From NCBI RefSeq assembly GCF_963678195.1, contig NZ_OY782759.1:3100001-3164000 (forward strand): a stretch of 64,000 bases of DNA. Reading direction: 5' to 3'. Position 1 is the first letter of the stretch. Every line of letters starts with the position of its first letter. The position numbers and the translations under genes were made by a program. Under the pieces are notes generated by a model, which was given only the letters and a program-made list of their open reading frames with translations, ran no database searches and was not told where the DNA came from. Positions 43,119 to 52,468 of the stretch are shown here, in pieces. Origin of the DNA: an uncultured Hyphomonas sp. GTDB taxonomy: Bacteria > Pseudomonadota > Alphaproteobacteria > Caulobacterales > Hyphomonadaceae.

Positions 43119-43856
43119 TCAGTCGTAATCGACGTGCGTCAGATAAAGCCCGTCTGCCGGGGCGATGGGGCCACATTGGGTCCGGTCGGCGGCGGCGAGT
43201 ATGTCCGCGATCCAGCCGACCGGCTGTTTGCCCCGCCCGACCTCGACGAGACTGCCGACCATGGAGCGAACCTGCCGGTGGATGAAGCTCTGCGCTCGGC
43301 AGGTCACGATGATCCGCTCGCCTTCCCGCGACACCGCGATCGCGTTCAGCGTCTTCACCGGGGTCAGCGCCTGGCAGTCTGAGTCGCGGAACGTGGTGAA
43401 ATCATGGGTGCCGACCAGCGCCTGCGCCGCCTCGTGCATCTTCTCTGCACTGAGCTTCGACGGCACCCGCCAGGCGAGCCCTCGGTCCAGGGTCAGGTCT
43501 GCCCGCCGGTTCACGATTATGTAGCGATAGTGGCGCTGGGTGGCCTTGAAGCGGGCGTGGAAGTCCTCGCTCACTTCCTCGGCCTTTAGCACGGCAATCG
43601 GGTGCGGGCGCAAATGGAAGTTCATGGCGTCGGCGACCTTGCGGCCGCGATCTGTCTGCAGATCCATGTGCGCGACCTGGCCGGTGGCATGCACGCCGCT
43701 GTCGGTGCGGCCAGCACCGAAGATGTCGACCGGGGTGCCATCCAGCTTTGCAGCTGCCGCCTCAAGCGTGCCCTGAACCGTGGGCATACCGGGCAGCTTC
43801 TGCCAGCCCTGGAACGGGCCGCCGTGATATTCGATAAGAAGTCTGTAGCGAGGCAT
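43119..43856 (-). CDS. truA: tRNA pseudouridine synthase A
   Basis: Isomerises uridine to pseudouridine at positions 38-40 in the anticodon arm of tRNA. The 245-residue protein starts RYRLLIEYHGGPFQGWQ, and the catalytic Asp is in GAGRTDSGVHATGQVAH. KATQRHYRYIIVNR and the C-terminal FIHRQVRSMVGSLVEVGRGK complete the family pattern. It lies after fmt and def in the same direction, as in other alphaproteobacteria, with a GNAT gene inserted between fmt and truA. Confidence 0.95.
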   Translation of the reverse strand: MPRYRLLIEYHGGPFQGWQKLPGMPTVQGTLEAAAAKLDGTPVDIFGAGRTDSGVHATGQVAHMDLQTDRGRKVADAMNFHLRPHPIAVLKAEEVSEDFHARFKATQRHYRYIIVNRRADLTLDRGLAWRVPSKLSAEKMHEAAQALVGTHDFTTFRDSDCQALTPVKTLNAIAVSREGERIIVTCRAQSFIHRQVRSMVGSLVEVGRGKQPVGWIADILAAADRTQCGPIAPADGLYLTHVDYD

Positions 43857-43867
43857 GGGCCCCGCCC

Positions 43868-44356
43868 CTAGCCGAAGGCAGCCGGATACGTCAATTCACC
43901 GGATCGCGGCGCGCCCTTATTGACTTCCAGCGCCATGAAGGCCGGCCCCGACCAGGGCGCGCTGAACCCCTCCGCCAGAGCGGCCGAAAATCCAAGCTTT
44001 GTGTAGAATTCCGGATGGCCGAGAACGAAGACAATGCTCTCGCCCCGGCCAGCCATGACCGTCAGGCCCATGCTGACCAGCGAACTGCCGATCCCCAGTC
44101 CCTGCACTTCAGGTTTCACACTCATGGGCCCCAGACCAACTCCGGCCGGCTTTCCATCTATGAGAATGCGGAAGAACTCGATATGCGCCACCAGGTCATG
44201 GTCACGGTGCGCGACGAGAGACAGGAGGGTGTCCTGGTCTGCATGAAGCCGGCGGACAATTGCCGCCTCTTCTGCACCATTGAAAGCCAGTCTGTTCAGC
44301 TCTGAAACTGCATCAAGGTCTGCAGCTTGCAGGCGGCGGATCCACGTCTTGTTCAT
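43868..44356 (-). CDS. GNAT family N-acetyltransferase (YhbS-like)
   Basis: A 162-residue acetyltransferase with the acetyl-CoA motif VKPEVQGLGIGSSLVSMGLTV and the end segment FYTKLGFSAALAEGFSAPW, as in YhbS-type proteins. The acceptor is unknown. I chose ATG 44356, which gives the common start TWIRRLQAADLDAVSELNRLAF; the frame extends to ATG 44434, and neither start has a strong ribosome-binding site. It lies 11 bp upstream of truA and is probably on the same transcript. Confidence 0.82.
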   Translation of the reverse strand: MNKTWIRRLQAADLDAVSELNRLAFNGAEEAAIVRRLHADQDTLLSLVAHRDHDLVAHIEFFRILIDGKPAGVGLGPMSVKPEVQGLGIGSSLVSMGLTVMAGRGESIVFVLGHPEFYTKLGFSAALAEGFSAPWSGPAFMALEVNKGAPRSGELTYPAAFG

Positions 44357-44522
44357 GTCTGAGCCATTCTGGTCGCATGGTGTGAAGCGCGCGTCCACCC
44401 CGGCGCACCCCAAACTCAGCAAATTGACAGGCATTCGACAACCGCCCCCCGGCAGCTCTGCAGCCTAAACGGGAATCGTCGTAAGCACAACACATTTGCG
44501 CGTCTGCGCAGGCACTCTAACC

Positions 44523-45476
44523 CTAGAACAGCATCGTGTCCGGAGGAATGGGCTGGCCATTCAGGAAGCGGCCGGCATCCAGCGGCTTTCCGCCCGGTTT
44601 CTGCAAACGAGTCAGGCGAACCGTGCCGCCATCCCCGCAGGCCACAAGCAGATTGTCATCCAGTACCATACCGGCAGGGGCCGAGGTTTCCTGGCCCGAC
44701 CGGCGCGCGCCAAGCAGTTTCAGCCGCGTGGGCGATTCATCGCCGGGCTGGGTCCAGTTGCACCAGGCACCGGGAAATGGCGACAGGCCGCGGATCTGGC
44801 AATCCACTTCGCGGGCTGGCCGGTTCCAGTCGACTTTCTGGTCATCCGGGCCGAGCTTGTGGGCATAGGTCACGCCCTCTTCCGGCTGTGGCTGCGGTGT
44901 CAGGCTGCCATCGGCCAGGCCGGCAAGCGCGGCCGGGGCAAGCTCGGCGGCAAGCTCCGCCAGCCGGTCATGCACGCTGCCGGCAGTGTCTTCGGTGCTG
45001 ATCGGTGTGTGGCGGGACGCGAGGACCGGGCCGGTGTCCAGCCCGGCATCCATCAGCATCGCGTCGACGCCGGTCTCGGTATCGCCTGCCATGATGGCGC
45101 GCTGGATCGGCGCAGCGCCCCGCCAGCGCGGCAGGATCGAGGCGTGCATGTTGAGACAGCCAAGGCGCGGCGCGTCCAGCACCGCCTGCGGCAGGATCAG
45201 GCCATAGGCGACGACCACCGCCGCATCGAGGCCAAGCGCGGCAAAGGCCTCCTGCTCCGGCGCCTTCTTCAGGCTCTTCGGTGTGCGGACCTCCAGCCCC
45301 TGCGACTCGGCAAAGGCATGGACAGCGGTGGGTGTCAGCTTCTTACCCCGGCCGGCCGGGCGCGGCGGCTGGGAATAGACGCAGGCGATTTCATGCCCGG
45401 CCTCGATCAGCGCTTTCAGCACATCTACGGCAATGTCCGGGCTTCCCATGAAGGCGATGCGGAGCGGTTTGGTCAT
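44523..45476 (-). CDS. fmt: Methionyl-tRNA formyltransferase
   Basis: Formylates initiator Met-tRNA with 10-formyltetrahydrofolate. The 317-residue protein starts [19 protein letters not shown] and has the catalytic region [23 protein letters not shown] (Asn, His) and [11 protein letters not shown] (Asp). The C-terminal tRNA-binding domain is present. It belongs with def upstream and truA downstream. A quinone oxidoreductase gene lies between it and def. Confidence 0.96.
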   Translation of the reverse strand: MTKPLRIAFMGSPDIAVDVLKALIEAGHEIACVYSQPPRPAGRGKKLTPTAVHAFAESQGLEVRTPKSLKKAPEQEAFAALGLDAAVVVAYGLILPQAVLDAPRLGCLNMHASILPRWRGAAPIQRAIMAGDTETGVDAMLMDAGLDTGPVLASRHTPISTEDTAGSVHDRLAELAAELAPAALAGLADGSLTPQPQPEEGVTYAHKLGPDDQKVDWNRPAREVDCQIRGLSPFPGAWCNWTQPGDESPTRLKLLGARRSGQETSAPAGMVLDDNLLVACGDGGTVRLTRLQKPGGKPLDAGRFLNGQPIPPDTMLF

Positions 45477-45532
45477 GGGCGCGGACTTATCGGCAATTTC
45501 CGGGCTTGCAAAGCGGCAGGCTGTCGCCGGTC

Positions 45533-46522
45533 TCAGGCGCCGCCCTCGGGCGCGATCTCAAGCACGACTTTGCCGGTGCCTTTGCCTGACAGGGCGAAAA
45601 CCATGGCCTCGCCGAACTGGCCGAACGGGTACACCTTGCCGACCGGCGGCCGGATCTTTCCGTCCGCTGCCCAACCGGCGAGTTCGTGCAGGGCGGCAAT
45701 CGCTTGCGGCAGCTCGTATTCCATGTGCTGACGGACATCGACGCCCATCAAAGCCGCCCCTTTCATCAGGGTCAGGTTCGATGGCAGCGCCGGGATGGGA
45801 CCGCCGACAAAACCGACAACCATGTGCCGCCCGCGCCAGCGCAGTGACCGGAAAGCCGCTTCGAACAGCGGGCCGCAGACAGGATCGAAAACCACGTCCG
45901 GCCCCTTGCCGCCTGTCAGGGCTTTCAGCCGGTCCCGCCAGCCTTCGGGCTCTGTGTCGATTGCCTCATCGGCGCCGTGTTCCATCGCAAAGGCGCGCTT
46001 CTCTCCAGTGGAGGCTGCCGCGATGACGCGGGCACCGAGCGCCTTGGCGACCTGAACCGCAGCGGAGCCGACACCGCCTGCGGCGCCGAAGACGAGCACG
46101 ATCTCACCCGCTACCAAAGCGGCGCGATCCTTCAGACCGTGATAGGCCGTCAGATAATTGAGCGGCAGACTCGCCGCTTCCGCGAAGCTGGTCGTCTGCG
46201 GGATCTTGATCACCATGGCTGCCGGTGCGACGGCGTATTCGGCAAAGCCGTTCGCGGTCATTGTCATGACCCGGTCGCCCACGGAGATCCCGGTGACACC
46301 CTCTCCGACCGCTTCGACAGTACCGGCGAGTTCCCGACCCGGCGTGTGCGGCAGGGGCGGCTTCACCTGGTATTTGCCGAGCGCCACGAGGGAGTCGACA
46401 TAGCCGACACCGCACGCAGCGACACGGATAAGTACCTGCCCCTTCTTCGGCGCAGGCGTTTCAACATCTTTGAACTGGTAGCTTTCGAGCGACTCAAGCG
46501 TCTCGGCGACAACGACTTTCAT
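45533..46522 (-). CDS. NADPH:quinone oxidoreductase-type zinc-free alcohol dehydrogenase relative
   Basis: A 329-residue medium-chain dehydrogenase/reductase. It has a GroES-like N-terminal domain ([39 protein letters not shown]) and a Rossmann domain starting [23 protein letters not shown]. Structural and catalytic zinc Cys are missing, so it fits the quinone-oxidoreductase or enoyl-reductase group. The substrate is unknown. Its place between def and fmt looks like an insertion into the translation cluster. It lies 46 bp after def. Confidence 0.88.
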   Translation of the reverse strand: MKVVVAETLESLESYQFKDVETPAPKKGQVLIRVAACGVGYVDSLVALGKYQVKPPLPHTPGRELAGTVEAVGEGVTGISVGDRVMTMTANGFAEYAVAPAAMVIKIPQTTSFAEAASLPLNYLTAYHGLKDRAALVAGEIVLVFGAAGGVGSAAVQVAKALGARVIAAASTGEKRAFAMEHGADEAIDTEPEGWRDRLKALTGGKGPDVVFDPVCGPLFEAAFRSLRWRGRHMVVGFVGGPIPALPSNLTLMKGAALMGVDVRQHMEYELPQAIAALHELAGWAADGKIRPPVGKVYPFGQFGEAMVFALSGKGTGKVVLEIAPEGGA

Positions 46523-46568
46523 GATCAGATCCCCACAAGGCCGGAGTGTCTTCCGCTGATCCTCTTGG

Positions 46569-47099
46569 TCAGGCGACGTTCTCGCGCATCGCGCGCAGTT
46601 TGGCTTTCTTCACCTTGTCGACCGCGCGCTGGCGCTTGAGGCGGGAGAGATAGTCGATGAACAGCGTGCCTTCGAGATGGTCCATCTCGTGCTGGATGCA
46701 GACCGCATAGAGGTCCTCTGCCCATTCCTCGACCTTGAAGCCATCATAATCAAGATAACGGATGAGGCATTTCACCGGCCGTTCGACCTCGTCGAAAATG
46801 TCCGGCACGGAGAGGCAGCCCTCTTCATAAGGCGTAGTCTCTTCAACGGTTTCGACGATTTCCGGGTTCACGAAATAGCGCGGCGCCGGCTCCTCGTCTT
46901 CCTTGGCGAGATCCATCACGATGACGCGCAGCGGCACGCCGATCTGGATCGCCGCCAGGCCAATGCCCGGCGCGTCGTACATGGTTTCCAGCATGTCATC
47001 CATGAGTGCGCGGATGTCGTCGGTGACGCCGCCCTCAACGGGCTTCGACACCTCTTTCAGGCGCGGATCAGGGACAGTGAGAATTTCGCGAATAGCCAT
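46569..47099 (-). CDS. def: Peptide deformylase
   Basis: Metalloenzyme removing the formyl group from new N-terminal Met residues. The three motifs are present: [11 protein letters not shown] (GxGxAAxQ type), EEGCLSVP with the metal-binding Cys, and QHEMDHLEG with two metal-binding His and the catalytic Glu. At 176 residues it has the usual size. ATG 47099 has a weak upstream site. It is functionally paired with fmt two genes downstream. Confidence 0.96.
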   Translation of the reverse strand: MAIREILTVPDPRLKEVSKPVEGGVTDDIRALMDDMLETMYDAPGIGLAAIQIGVPLRVIVMDLAKEDEEPAPRYFVNPEIVETVEETTPYEEGCLSVPDIFDEVERPVKCLIRYLDYDGFKVEEWAEDLYAVCIQHEMDHLEGTLFIDYLSRLKRQRAVDKVKKAKLRAMRENVA

Positions 47100-47156
47100 G
47101 TTTTTCAGATAGGCGCGCGCCCCCGCCCGGTCAACGGGCGAGGCTGCGCAGGCAGT

Positions 47157-48518
47157 TTATTCCGCGGCGGGCAGGCGTTTCGGATCGCCGAGGTCCAACT
47201 GGCCGTTTTCCGGCGTGTTTGCGCGCGATTCGATCTGCTTCGGCTCAGCCGGGGCCTTGTTCGGCGGGGCGATTTTCATGTCCTCGAACTTGCGCAGCGT
47301 CGGCAGGACGCGCTTGTCGAATGAGCCCATCATGGAATTGAAGTGATCCACCGAGCCGTTTAGCGATTTGCCGAGCTTTTCGACATGGCCAAGCATCACG
47401 CCCATTCTCGTGTAGAGGTCTGCGCCCAGCTGGGCGGCCTCCATGGCGTTTTCGTTCATCTGGTGCTGGCGCCAGAGATGCGCCACCGTCCGGGCGAGCG
47501 CGATCAGCGTTGTCGGCGTCGTCACGATCACCGACCGGCTCATCGCCTTCTCGATCAGGTCCGGCGAGTGTTCCAGCGCGGCGGCGAAGAAATTCTCCCC
47601 CGGAATGAACATGGCGATGTAGTCGAACCGGCCGCCGAGGTTTGACTGGTAATCCTTCGAGGCGAGCGTGTTCACGTGGCGCTGGACGCTGGCGGCGTGG
47701 GCCTTCAGGTGCGCCGCGCGCTCGGCAGGATCCTCGGCATTGACCGCCTCCATGTAGGAGGCGAGCGAGACCTTGGAGTCGACCACGATCTGCCGGTCCC
47801 CCGGCAGGTGGATGACCGCATCCGGTCGCTGGCGGCCCGCTTCGGTGTCGTCATGAACCTGTTCGGAAAAGTCGCAATGCGCCGACAGGCCCGCCTGCTC
47901 CATCACATTGCGGAGCGTCATCTCCCCCCAGCGGCCGCCGCCTTTCGGGGCCGTCAGGGCGCTGACGAGCTTGCCGGTCTCGCTCGTGTTCAGTTTCAGG
48001 CTCTCATGGATCGCCTTCACCTGTTCCTGGATGGCGGATTTGTCCTCGGTGCGGACTTTCTCGATCTCGTCGACACGTTTCTTGAAGGCGTCGAAATTCT
48101 CTCCGATCGGTTTGATCAGCTCTTTCAGATGCCCTTGGGCGCCTTCCTTGTGTTTTTCAAACGTCTCGTTGGCGAGCTGAAGGAACTGGGCGTTGGCCTG
48201 CCGCAGCACGCCCTGCGCCATATCGGCGAATTTCTTCTCATCCTCGGCGCTGCGCGTCTCGGCCTTGGCGAGTTCGATCTTTGCCTCGTGCAGCCCCGCC
48301 TCAAGCGTGGTGACGCGCTGATTGGCGCGTTCCACCTCTACAATCGCCGCTTCGCGTTCATCCGTGGCGCGCTCAAGGTCCAGCGTCAGGCGCTCGGCCG
48401 TCTGCTTCGCTGAGCTGAGCTGCATCCACGCAATGACCCCTACGCCGAGGGCGAAGAAGAAGAGGATCAGATGAGCAAGGTCAAAGCCCTGGCCCGCAAT
48501 GGTGACAATCGGTTCCAT
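47157..48518 (-). CDS. rmuC: RmuC family DNA recombination protein
   Basis: A 453-residue protein with an N-terminal membrane helix (LAHLILFFFALGVGVIAWMQL), a long coiled coil (about 35-160, with EREAAIVEVERANQRVTTLE), and the RmuC domain beginning near 200: GGGRWGEMTLRNVMEQAGLSAHCDF, PDAVIHLPGDRQIVVDSKVSL and SPDLIEKAMSRSVIVTTPTTLIALAR. RmuC limits inverted-repeat recombination in E. coli and looks nuclease-like; more recently it has been linked to defence-like activity in some species. The C-terminus is low-complexity. Confidence 0.93.
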   Translation of the reverse strand: MEPIVTIAGQGFDLAHLILFFFALGVGVIAWMQLSSAKQTAERLTLDLERATDEREAAIVEVERANQRVTTLEAGLHEAKIELAKAETRSAEDEKKFADMAQGVLRQANAQFLQLANETFEKHKEGAQGHLKELIKPIGENFDAFKKRVDEIEKVRTEDKSAIQEQVKAIHESLKLNTSETGKLVSALTAPKGGGRWGEMTLRNVMEQAGLSAHCDFSEQVHDDTEAGRQRPDAVIHLPGDRQIVVDSKVSLASYMEAVNAEDPAERAAHLKAHAASVQRHVNTLASKDYQSNLGGRFDYIAMFIPGENFFAAALEHSPDLIEKAMSRSVIVTTPTTLIALARTVAHLWRQHQMNENAMEAAQLGADLYTRMGVMLGHVEKLGKSLNGSVDHFNSMMGSFDKRVLPTLRKFEDMKIAPPNKAPAEPKQIESRANTPENGQLDLGDPKRLPAAE

Positions 48519-48574
48519 TCAGCCTCTCTGGCATGATTCCGGAGGAACATATACGGAACGAATGTGCCTGTCGA

Positions 48575-48898
48575 CTAAAACGGCAGCTTAAATCCCGGCA
48601 TCATGCCGCCGAAGCCGGCGGTGGCTTCCTTCATGGCGGCTTCCATCGCCTCATCCAGGCGGCGGCGGGCGTCGGCATGGGCGGCCTTGATCAGGTCTTC
48701 GATGATTTCCGGCTCATCGCCCATCAGGCTCGGGTCGATGCTGAGGGAAACGAGTTCCCCTTTGCCGCGCAGGCGCACCTTCACGAGGCCCGCGCCGGAG
48801 ACGCCATCAGCCTCTGTCGACTCGATCTTCTCCTGCACCTCCTGCATCTTGCCCTGCATCTGCTGGGCTTGCTGCATGATCTTGCCGAGATCTTTCAT
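48575..48898 (-). CDS. YbaB/EbfC nucleoid-associated protein
   Basis: A 107-residue DNA-binding protein. The start MKDLGKIMQQAQQMQGKMQEVQE and the later GLVKVRLRGKGELVSLSIDPSLMG fit the YbaB family. It lies 11 bp downstream of dnaX, the usual place for ybaB, though recR, the normal third gene, is absent here. It probably coats and bends DNA. ATG 48898 is the standard start; the frame is open further into dnaX. Confidence 0.93.
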   Translation of the reverse strand: MKDLGKIMQQAQQMQGKMQEVQEKIESTEADGVSGAGLVKVRLRGKGELVSLSIDPSLMGDEPEIIEDLIKAAHADARRRLDEAMEAAMKEATAGFGGMMPGFKLPF

Positions 48899-48909
48899 GA
48901 TCGGGTCCT

Positions 48910-50613
48910 TCAGGCTTGGCGTCGGGCGCTCAGGTCTATGACATTGTCTGCATCGGGGGGATTGCCGGAATTGTCCGGATCCTCGTCGATCACATCCACA
49001 ATGGTGGCGCCCGGCAGGCTGTTCAAGGCCGCAGCGATGAGCGGATGCGCCGCGGCCGACGCAAAGCGTTCTTCCTTGGTGCGGATTTCGGCGGCGCGCA
49101 CCGTCTCTGCCCCGCCGCGAATCTGCTCCACCACCCAATCGTCGCCCGTCTGGCGTTCGAGGAAGATTTTGAGCCGGGCCAGCACGTCCGCAGGCGCGGC
49201 AGCCTCCAGCTCGCAGGTGAAGTGGCCATAGCGGACCGGGCCGGGCTTCACATAGCGTTCCAGCTCGACCTGGAGATTGATCTCCCGCAGCTCTGTCAGA
49301 TGGGCGAGGATGCTGTCAAAGCTGTCCAGCCCGCCGGCATCGGGCGGGACCTCAGCCTGTGCCTCAGACTTTCCCGGCGAAGCTTTGCCCTCCGCGATCA
49401 TTCGGGCCGCTTCCTCCGGGGACGGAAGACTGGCAGAGGCAACAAGGCGCAGGACCACCATATTCAGCGCCGTCGCCGGATCCGGCGCGACCTGCAGCAC
49501 ATTGTAGCCGGACAGCAGGATCTGCCAGGTGCGGGACGCTTCGGCCGGCGTCAGGCGCTGGGCCATGGCGCGCGTGCGCTCCACCCAGTCAGCCGGGCCG
49601 CCGGGCTGATAGTCGTCGCCCGTTGCCTGCGCGATGGAAATATCGGCAGCGATTTCCAGCAGGTCCTTCAGGATAACTGCCGGGTCTGCCCCGCCGCGCA
49701 CCTGGTCCTGCACTTCTTCCAGCGCGGCTTTCGCCTCGCCCGCAATCGCCTTTTCAAACGCGTCCATCAGGCGGCCCCGGTCACCGAGGCCCAGCATGTC
49801 GCGGACGGCGGCGCCGGTGACGGCCTCCCCTTCCATCGTCTGCACGATGGCCTGATCGAGAATGGACAGCCCGTCGCGGACAGAGCCCTCGGCGGCCCGC
49901 GCAATCAGGGCGAGGCCCTCTTCGGATACGGTTGCCCCCTCATTCTTCGCGATCCGGCCCAGATGCATCGCCAGCGCTGCCGGCTCCAGCCGTTTCAGGT
50001 CGAATCGCTGGCAACGCGACAGCACCGTGACCGGCACCTTGCGGATCTCGGTCGTGGCGAAGATGAACTTCACATGCGGCGGCGGCTCTTCCAGCGTCTT
50101 CAGCAGCGCGTTGAAGCTGGCATTCGACAGCATGTGCACTTCGTCGATGATGTAGACCTTGTGGCGGGCCGAGACCGGCGCGTAGCGGGCCCCGTCCAGC
50201 AGGTCGCGCATGTCGGCAACGCCCGTACGGCTGGCGGCGTCCAGCTCCAGCACATCCGGATGGCGGGACGCCATGATCGCCTCGCAATGCTCGCCCAGCG
50301 GCTCCAGCTTCACAGACGGGCCGTCATGATCGGCGGAGGTGTAGTTCAGCGCCCGGGCCAGCAGGCGGGCCGTGGTCGTCTTGCCGATGCCGCGCACGCC
50401 GGTCAGCATGAAGGCGTGGGCGATGCGGCCCGTCTCGAACGCGTTGGAGAGCGTGCGGACCATGGCCTCCTGGCCGATCAGGTCCTCGAAGCGGCGGGGC
50501 CGGTATTTCCGGGCAAGCACTTCATAGGCGCCGGGCTTTGCCGGGGCCTCGTCTTCCCCGAACATGGAGAAGGTTGCGTCATCGCGCTCGGTATCGGAAT
50601 CGGTCTCGCTCAT
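48910..50613 (-). CDS. dnaX: DNA polymerase III subunit gamma/tau
   Basis: Clamp-loader ATPase of 567 residues. It has ARKYRPRRFEDLIGQEAMVRTL at the start, P-loop GVRGIGKTTTARLLARAL near residue 70, KVYIIDEVHML (Walker B) and FATTEIRKVPVTVLSRCQRFDL (SRC motif). The C-terminal domain III-V region is present, so this is a tau-like form. The zinc-finger Cys cluster seen in E. coli is replaced by a segment with one Cys (GEHCEAIMASR), as I recall in other alphaproteobacteria. It leads the dnaX-ybaB unit; the next gene upstream diverges. Confidence 0.95.
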   Translation of the reverse strand: MSETDSDTERDDATFSMFGEDEAPAKPGAYEVLARKYRPRRFEDLIGQEAMVRTLSNAFETGRIAHAFMLTGVRGIGKTTTARLLARALNYTSADHDGPSVKLEPLGEHCEAIMASRHPDVLELDAASRTGVADMRDLLDGARYAPVSARHKVYIIDEVHMLSNASFNALLKTLEEPPPHVKFIFATTEIRKVPVTVLSRCQRFDLKRLEPAALAMHLGRIAKNEGATVSEEGLALIARAAEGSVRDGLSILDQAIVQTMEGEAVTGAAVRDMLGLGDRGRLMDAFEKAIAGEAKAALEEVQDQVRGGADPAVILKDLLEIAADISIAQATGDDYQPGGPADWVERTRAMAQRLTPAEASRTWQILLSGYNVLQVAPDPATALNMVVLRLVASASLPSPEEAARMIAEGKASPGKSEAQAEVPPDAGGLDSFDSILAHLTELREINLQVELERYVKPGPVRYGHFTCELEAAAPADVLARLKIFLERQTGDDWVVEQIRGGAETVRAAEIRTKEERFASAAAHPLIAAALNSLPGATIVDVIDEDPDNSGNPPDADNVIDLSARRQA

Positions 50614-50738
50614 TGGCCGGGACCTTAGCCGTTGCGAGGGGCCGGGCCAATGGGCTGCTGCGGTAGAGATGGAAACCGCACTGCCAGCTCACAAAACCGT
50701 AACTCCCGCGCGTAGCCGCCGGCCGCTACAGGTTGCAG

Positions 50739-51536
50739 ATGGGCCGATGGCAGAACCTGCAGGCGCTTTGCCTGAAAATATTGCGGACACGGGCAGCGCA
50801 GGCCGCGCTGTCTGTCAGCGGGCACGTGCTCGTGCTGGGCGGGCTGCTGCTGGCCAATCCGTGGCGGCAGGCCCCGATCCTGCCTGAGCCGCCGCTGATC
50901 GTGGACCTCGTCACCTTCACCGTGGCGGAGGAAAAGGAGAAGAAAGCCAGCGATGTGCCTGCGCCGGGGCGCCCGACCACACCGCCCCCCGAACCGGCGC
51001 CGCCAGCGCCTGCCCCGCAGCCTTCCCGCAAGCCCGCTGCTGAGAGTCCACCGGCCAGCGACATCATCCTTGAACCCCTTGAGACGCCCGCGGTGGACGC
51101 CCCTCCAGATGGCGGTAGCGGTATAGCGGCCGCCCCAGGCCCGGGCGCATCGGGCGTCGACCCGGCGGTCGGTCAGGCCATCGCCGCCCTCATCTGCCGC
51201 CGCATGGACGAGGACGAACGCTATGCCGCCGGTTGCGCCGAACAACCCACCATCGACCCATTCGAGCGCCCGCCCGCCATCGCCCTGCTGCCCCCGGAGG
51301 AACGCCGCATCCAGGCGATCCGCACGCAGCAGCTCGCCCGCACGGCGGGCTATGGGAATTTCCTCGAATGGTATCTGGAGCATGACGCCGCGATCCCCAA
51401 AACCCTTCCGGGCGGGATCGACAATTCCATCTTCATGGACCGCAAGGATGAAGCGACGATGCAGCAGGAGCGCCTGATGCGCGGCGGCACGCCGGACTGG
51501 GCCGCCGACATCGCCCGCGCCCACGGGCAGGAGTGA
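50739..51536 (+). CDS. TonB-like N-terminus, single-helix Pro-rich envelope protein
   Basis: A 265-residue protein. One N-terminal helix (AALSVSGHVLVLGGLLLAN, about residues 24-42) is followed by a Pro/Ala/Glu-rich spacer (PPPEPAPPAPAPQPSRKP and beyond) and a C-terminal domain from about 150 containing ICRRMDEDERYAAGC and TAGYGNFLEWYLEHDAA. This matches TonB only in the membrane-anchor and Pro-rich spacer layout; a TonB C-terminal domain is not visible. It probably spans the periplasm. I chose ATG 50739 (AGG seven bases upstream) over TTG 50733. It diverges from dnaX and is convergent with the phosphatase gene. Confidence 0.7.
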   Translation: MGRWQNLQALCLKILRTRAAQAALSVSGHVLVLGGLLLANPWRQAPILPEPPLIVDLVTFTVAEEKEKKASDVPAPGRPTTPPPEPAPPAPAPQPSRKPAAESPPASDIILEPLETPAVDAPPDGGSGIAAAPGPGASGVDPAVGQAIAALICRRMDEDERYAAGCAEQPTIDPFERPPAIALLPPEERRIQAIRTQQLARTAGYGNFLEWYLEHDAAIPKTLPGGIDNSIFMDRKDEATMQQERLMRGGTPDWAADIARAHGQE

Positions 51537-51554
51537 GCGCGGTTCCGTTCCGCA

Positions 51555-52334
51555 CTAACCCTCCAGCAGCTTCTCGCGGATTGTGTCCTGCTGTGCCTCC
51601 GTCACGCCGAGGGTTTCGGAGAGGTAGGTGTCGATGGAGCCGACTTCGCCGATGATCGTGCCCATGGCGGTTTCGAGATAGGGCAGCCGCACGCCGATGA
51701 AGGGGCGGAAGACTTCCGGCTCGTAATTCTTGCCGATATGGGCGTTGAACATGGTGGCGATCTCTCCAAGGCGCCCGTCCACGTCCACGGCCTCATTGGT
51801 GAGGATGTAGTCTGCGTGGATGTCATCCTGCGCGACGCCCAGCACATGATGGGTCAGCGCGCAGAGAATGCCCGTGCGGTCTTTCCCCGCGGCGCAGTTC
51901 ACGAGGCCAGCCTCGTCGTCTTTCAGCTCCGCCAGATGGGTGAACCAGGTGGCGAACAATTCCTTGTGGTGCGCCTTGAAGGGGGCGACCCGGTAGTAAT
52001 CGGTCATCCAGGCCTCGGCCTTTTCGGCGTCGGCCTCGACTTTTGTCAGGAATTGATGGTGCGGCGCCTCATGTTCGCGGCCGCCATCATGGGTGATGGT
52101 CATCGGGGCGGACCATTTGCCCGGCTGGCGCTCACGCTCGTCGGGGCGGCGCAGGTCTGCCTGCACAGCAATCCGCTTCTGCCGTATCTGTTGCAGATCG
52201 CCATGCGTGGCCTCCGCGTAGTGGCCGGAGCGGAACAGCCGCCCCTGCTTTACATGGCCTCCATGGCGGGAGGCATAGCCCCCGAAATCCCGGAAATTGC
52301 GAACGCCTTCGAGCGGCAGGATACGATCTTTCAT
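51555..52334 (-). CDS. Tyrosine-protein phosphatase (Y_phosphatase3 type)
   Basis: A 259-residue enzyme of the bacterial tyrosine/serine phosphatase group. The CxxxxxR loop is in NCAAGKDRTGIL, with catalytic Cys and Arg. The family N-terminus NFRDFGGYASRHG and the segment RRPDERERQPGKW also match. Substrate (phosphotyrosine proteins, or phosphoinositides in some relatives) is unknown. ATG 52334 is preferred over an upstream TTG. No partner kinase is in the window. Confidence 0.85.
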   Translation of the reverse strand: MKDRILPLEGVRNFRDFGGYASRHGGHVKQGRLFRSGHYAEATHGDLQQIRQKRIAVQADLRRPDERERQPGKWSAPMTITHDGGREHEAPHHQFLTKVEADAEKAEAWMTDYYRVAPFKAHHKELFATWFTHLAELKDDEAGLVNCAAGKDRTGILCALTHHVLGVAQDDIHADYILTNEAVDVDGRLGEIATMFNAHIGKNYEPEVFRPFIGVRLPYLETAMGTIIGEVGSIDTYLSETLGVTEAQQDTIREKLLEG

Positions 52335-52468
52335 AATCAAGGCAGCTAGCGCGGCCCCGCGCGCTCGTCTACCCTGACCCTATGACAAGCCTCTCATGTC
52401 GGGGGCCGGGAACCGAATGCTTTCGCCGGGCGTTCAAATCCCAACGATAACAGAACCAGGAGTTCATA

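Noticed and set aside
48910-50613. Loss of zinc-finger Cys in DnaX as a novelty
   Set aside because: The same single-Cys segment is, as far as I recall, usual in alphaproteobacterial DnaX proteins.
48916-50628. Plus-strand open frame of about 570 codons opposite dnaX
   Set aside because: It mirrors dnaX, and its translation has low-complexity Arg/Gly/Gln composition and no ribosome-binding site.
50614-50738. Signal-recognition-particle RNA gene between dnaX and the divergent gene
   Set aside because: I looked for the conserved GGTCAGG / GGAAGGAAGCAGCC core on both strands and did not find it.
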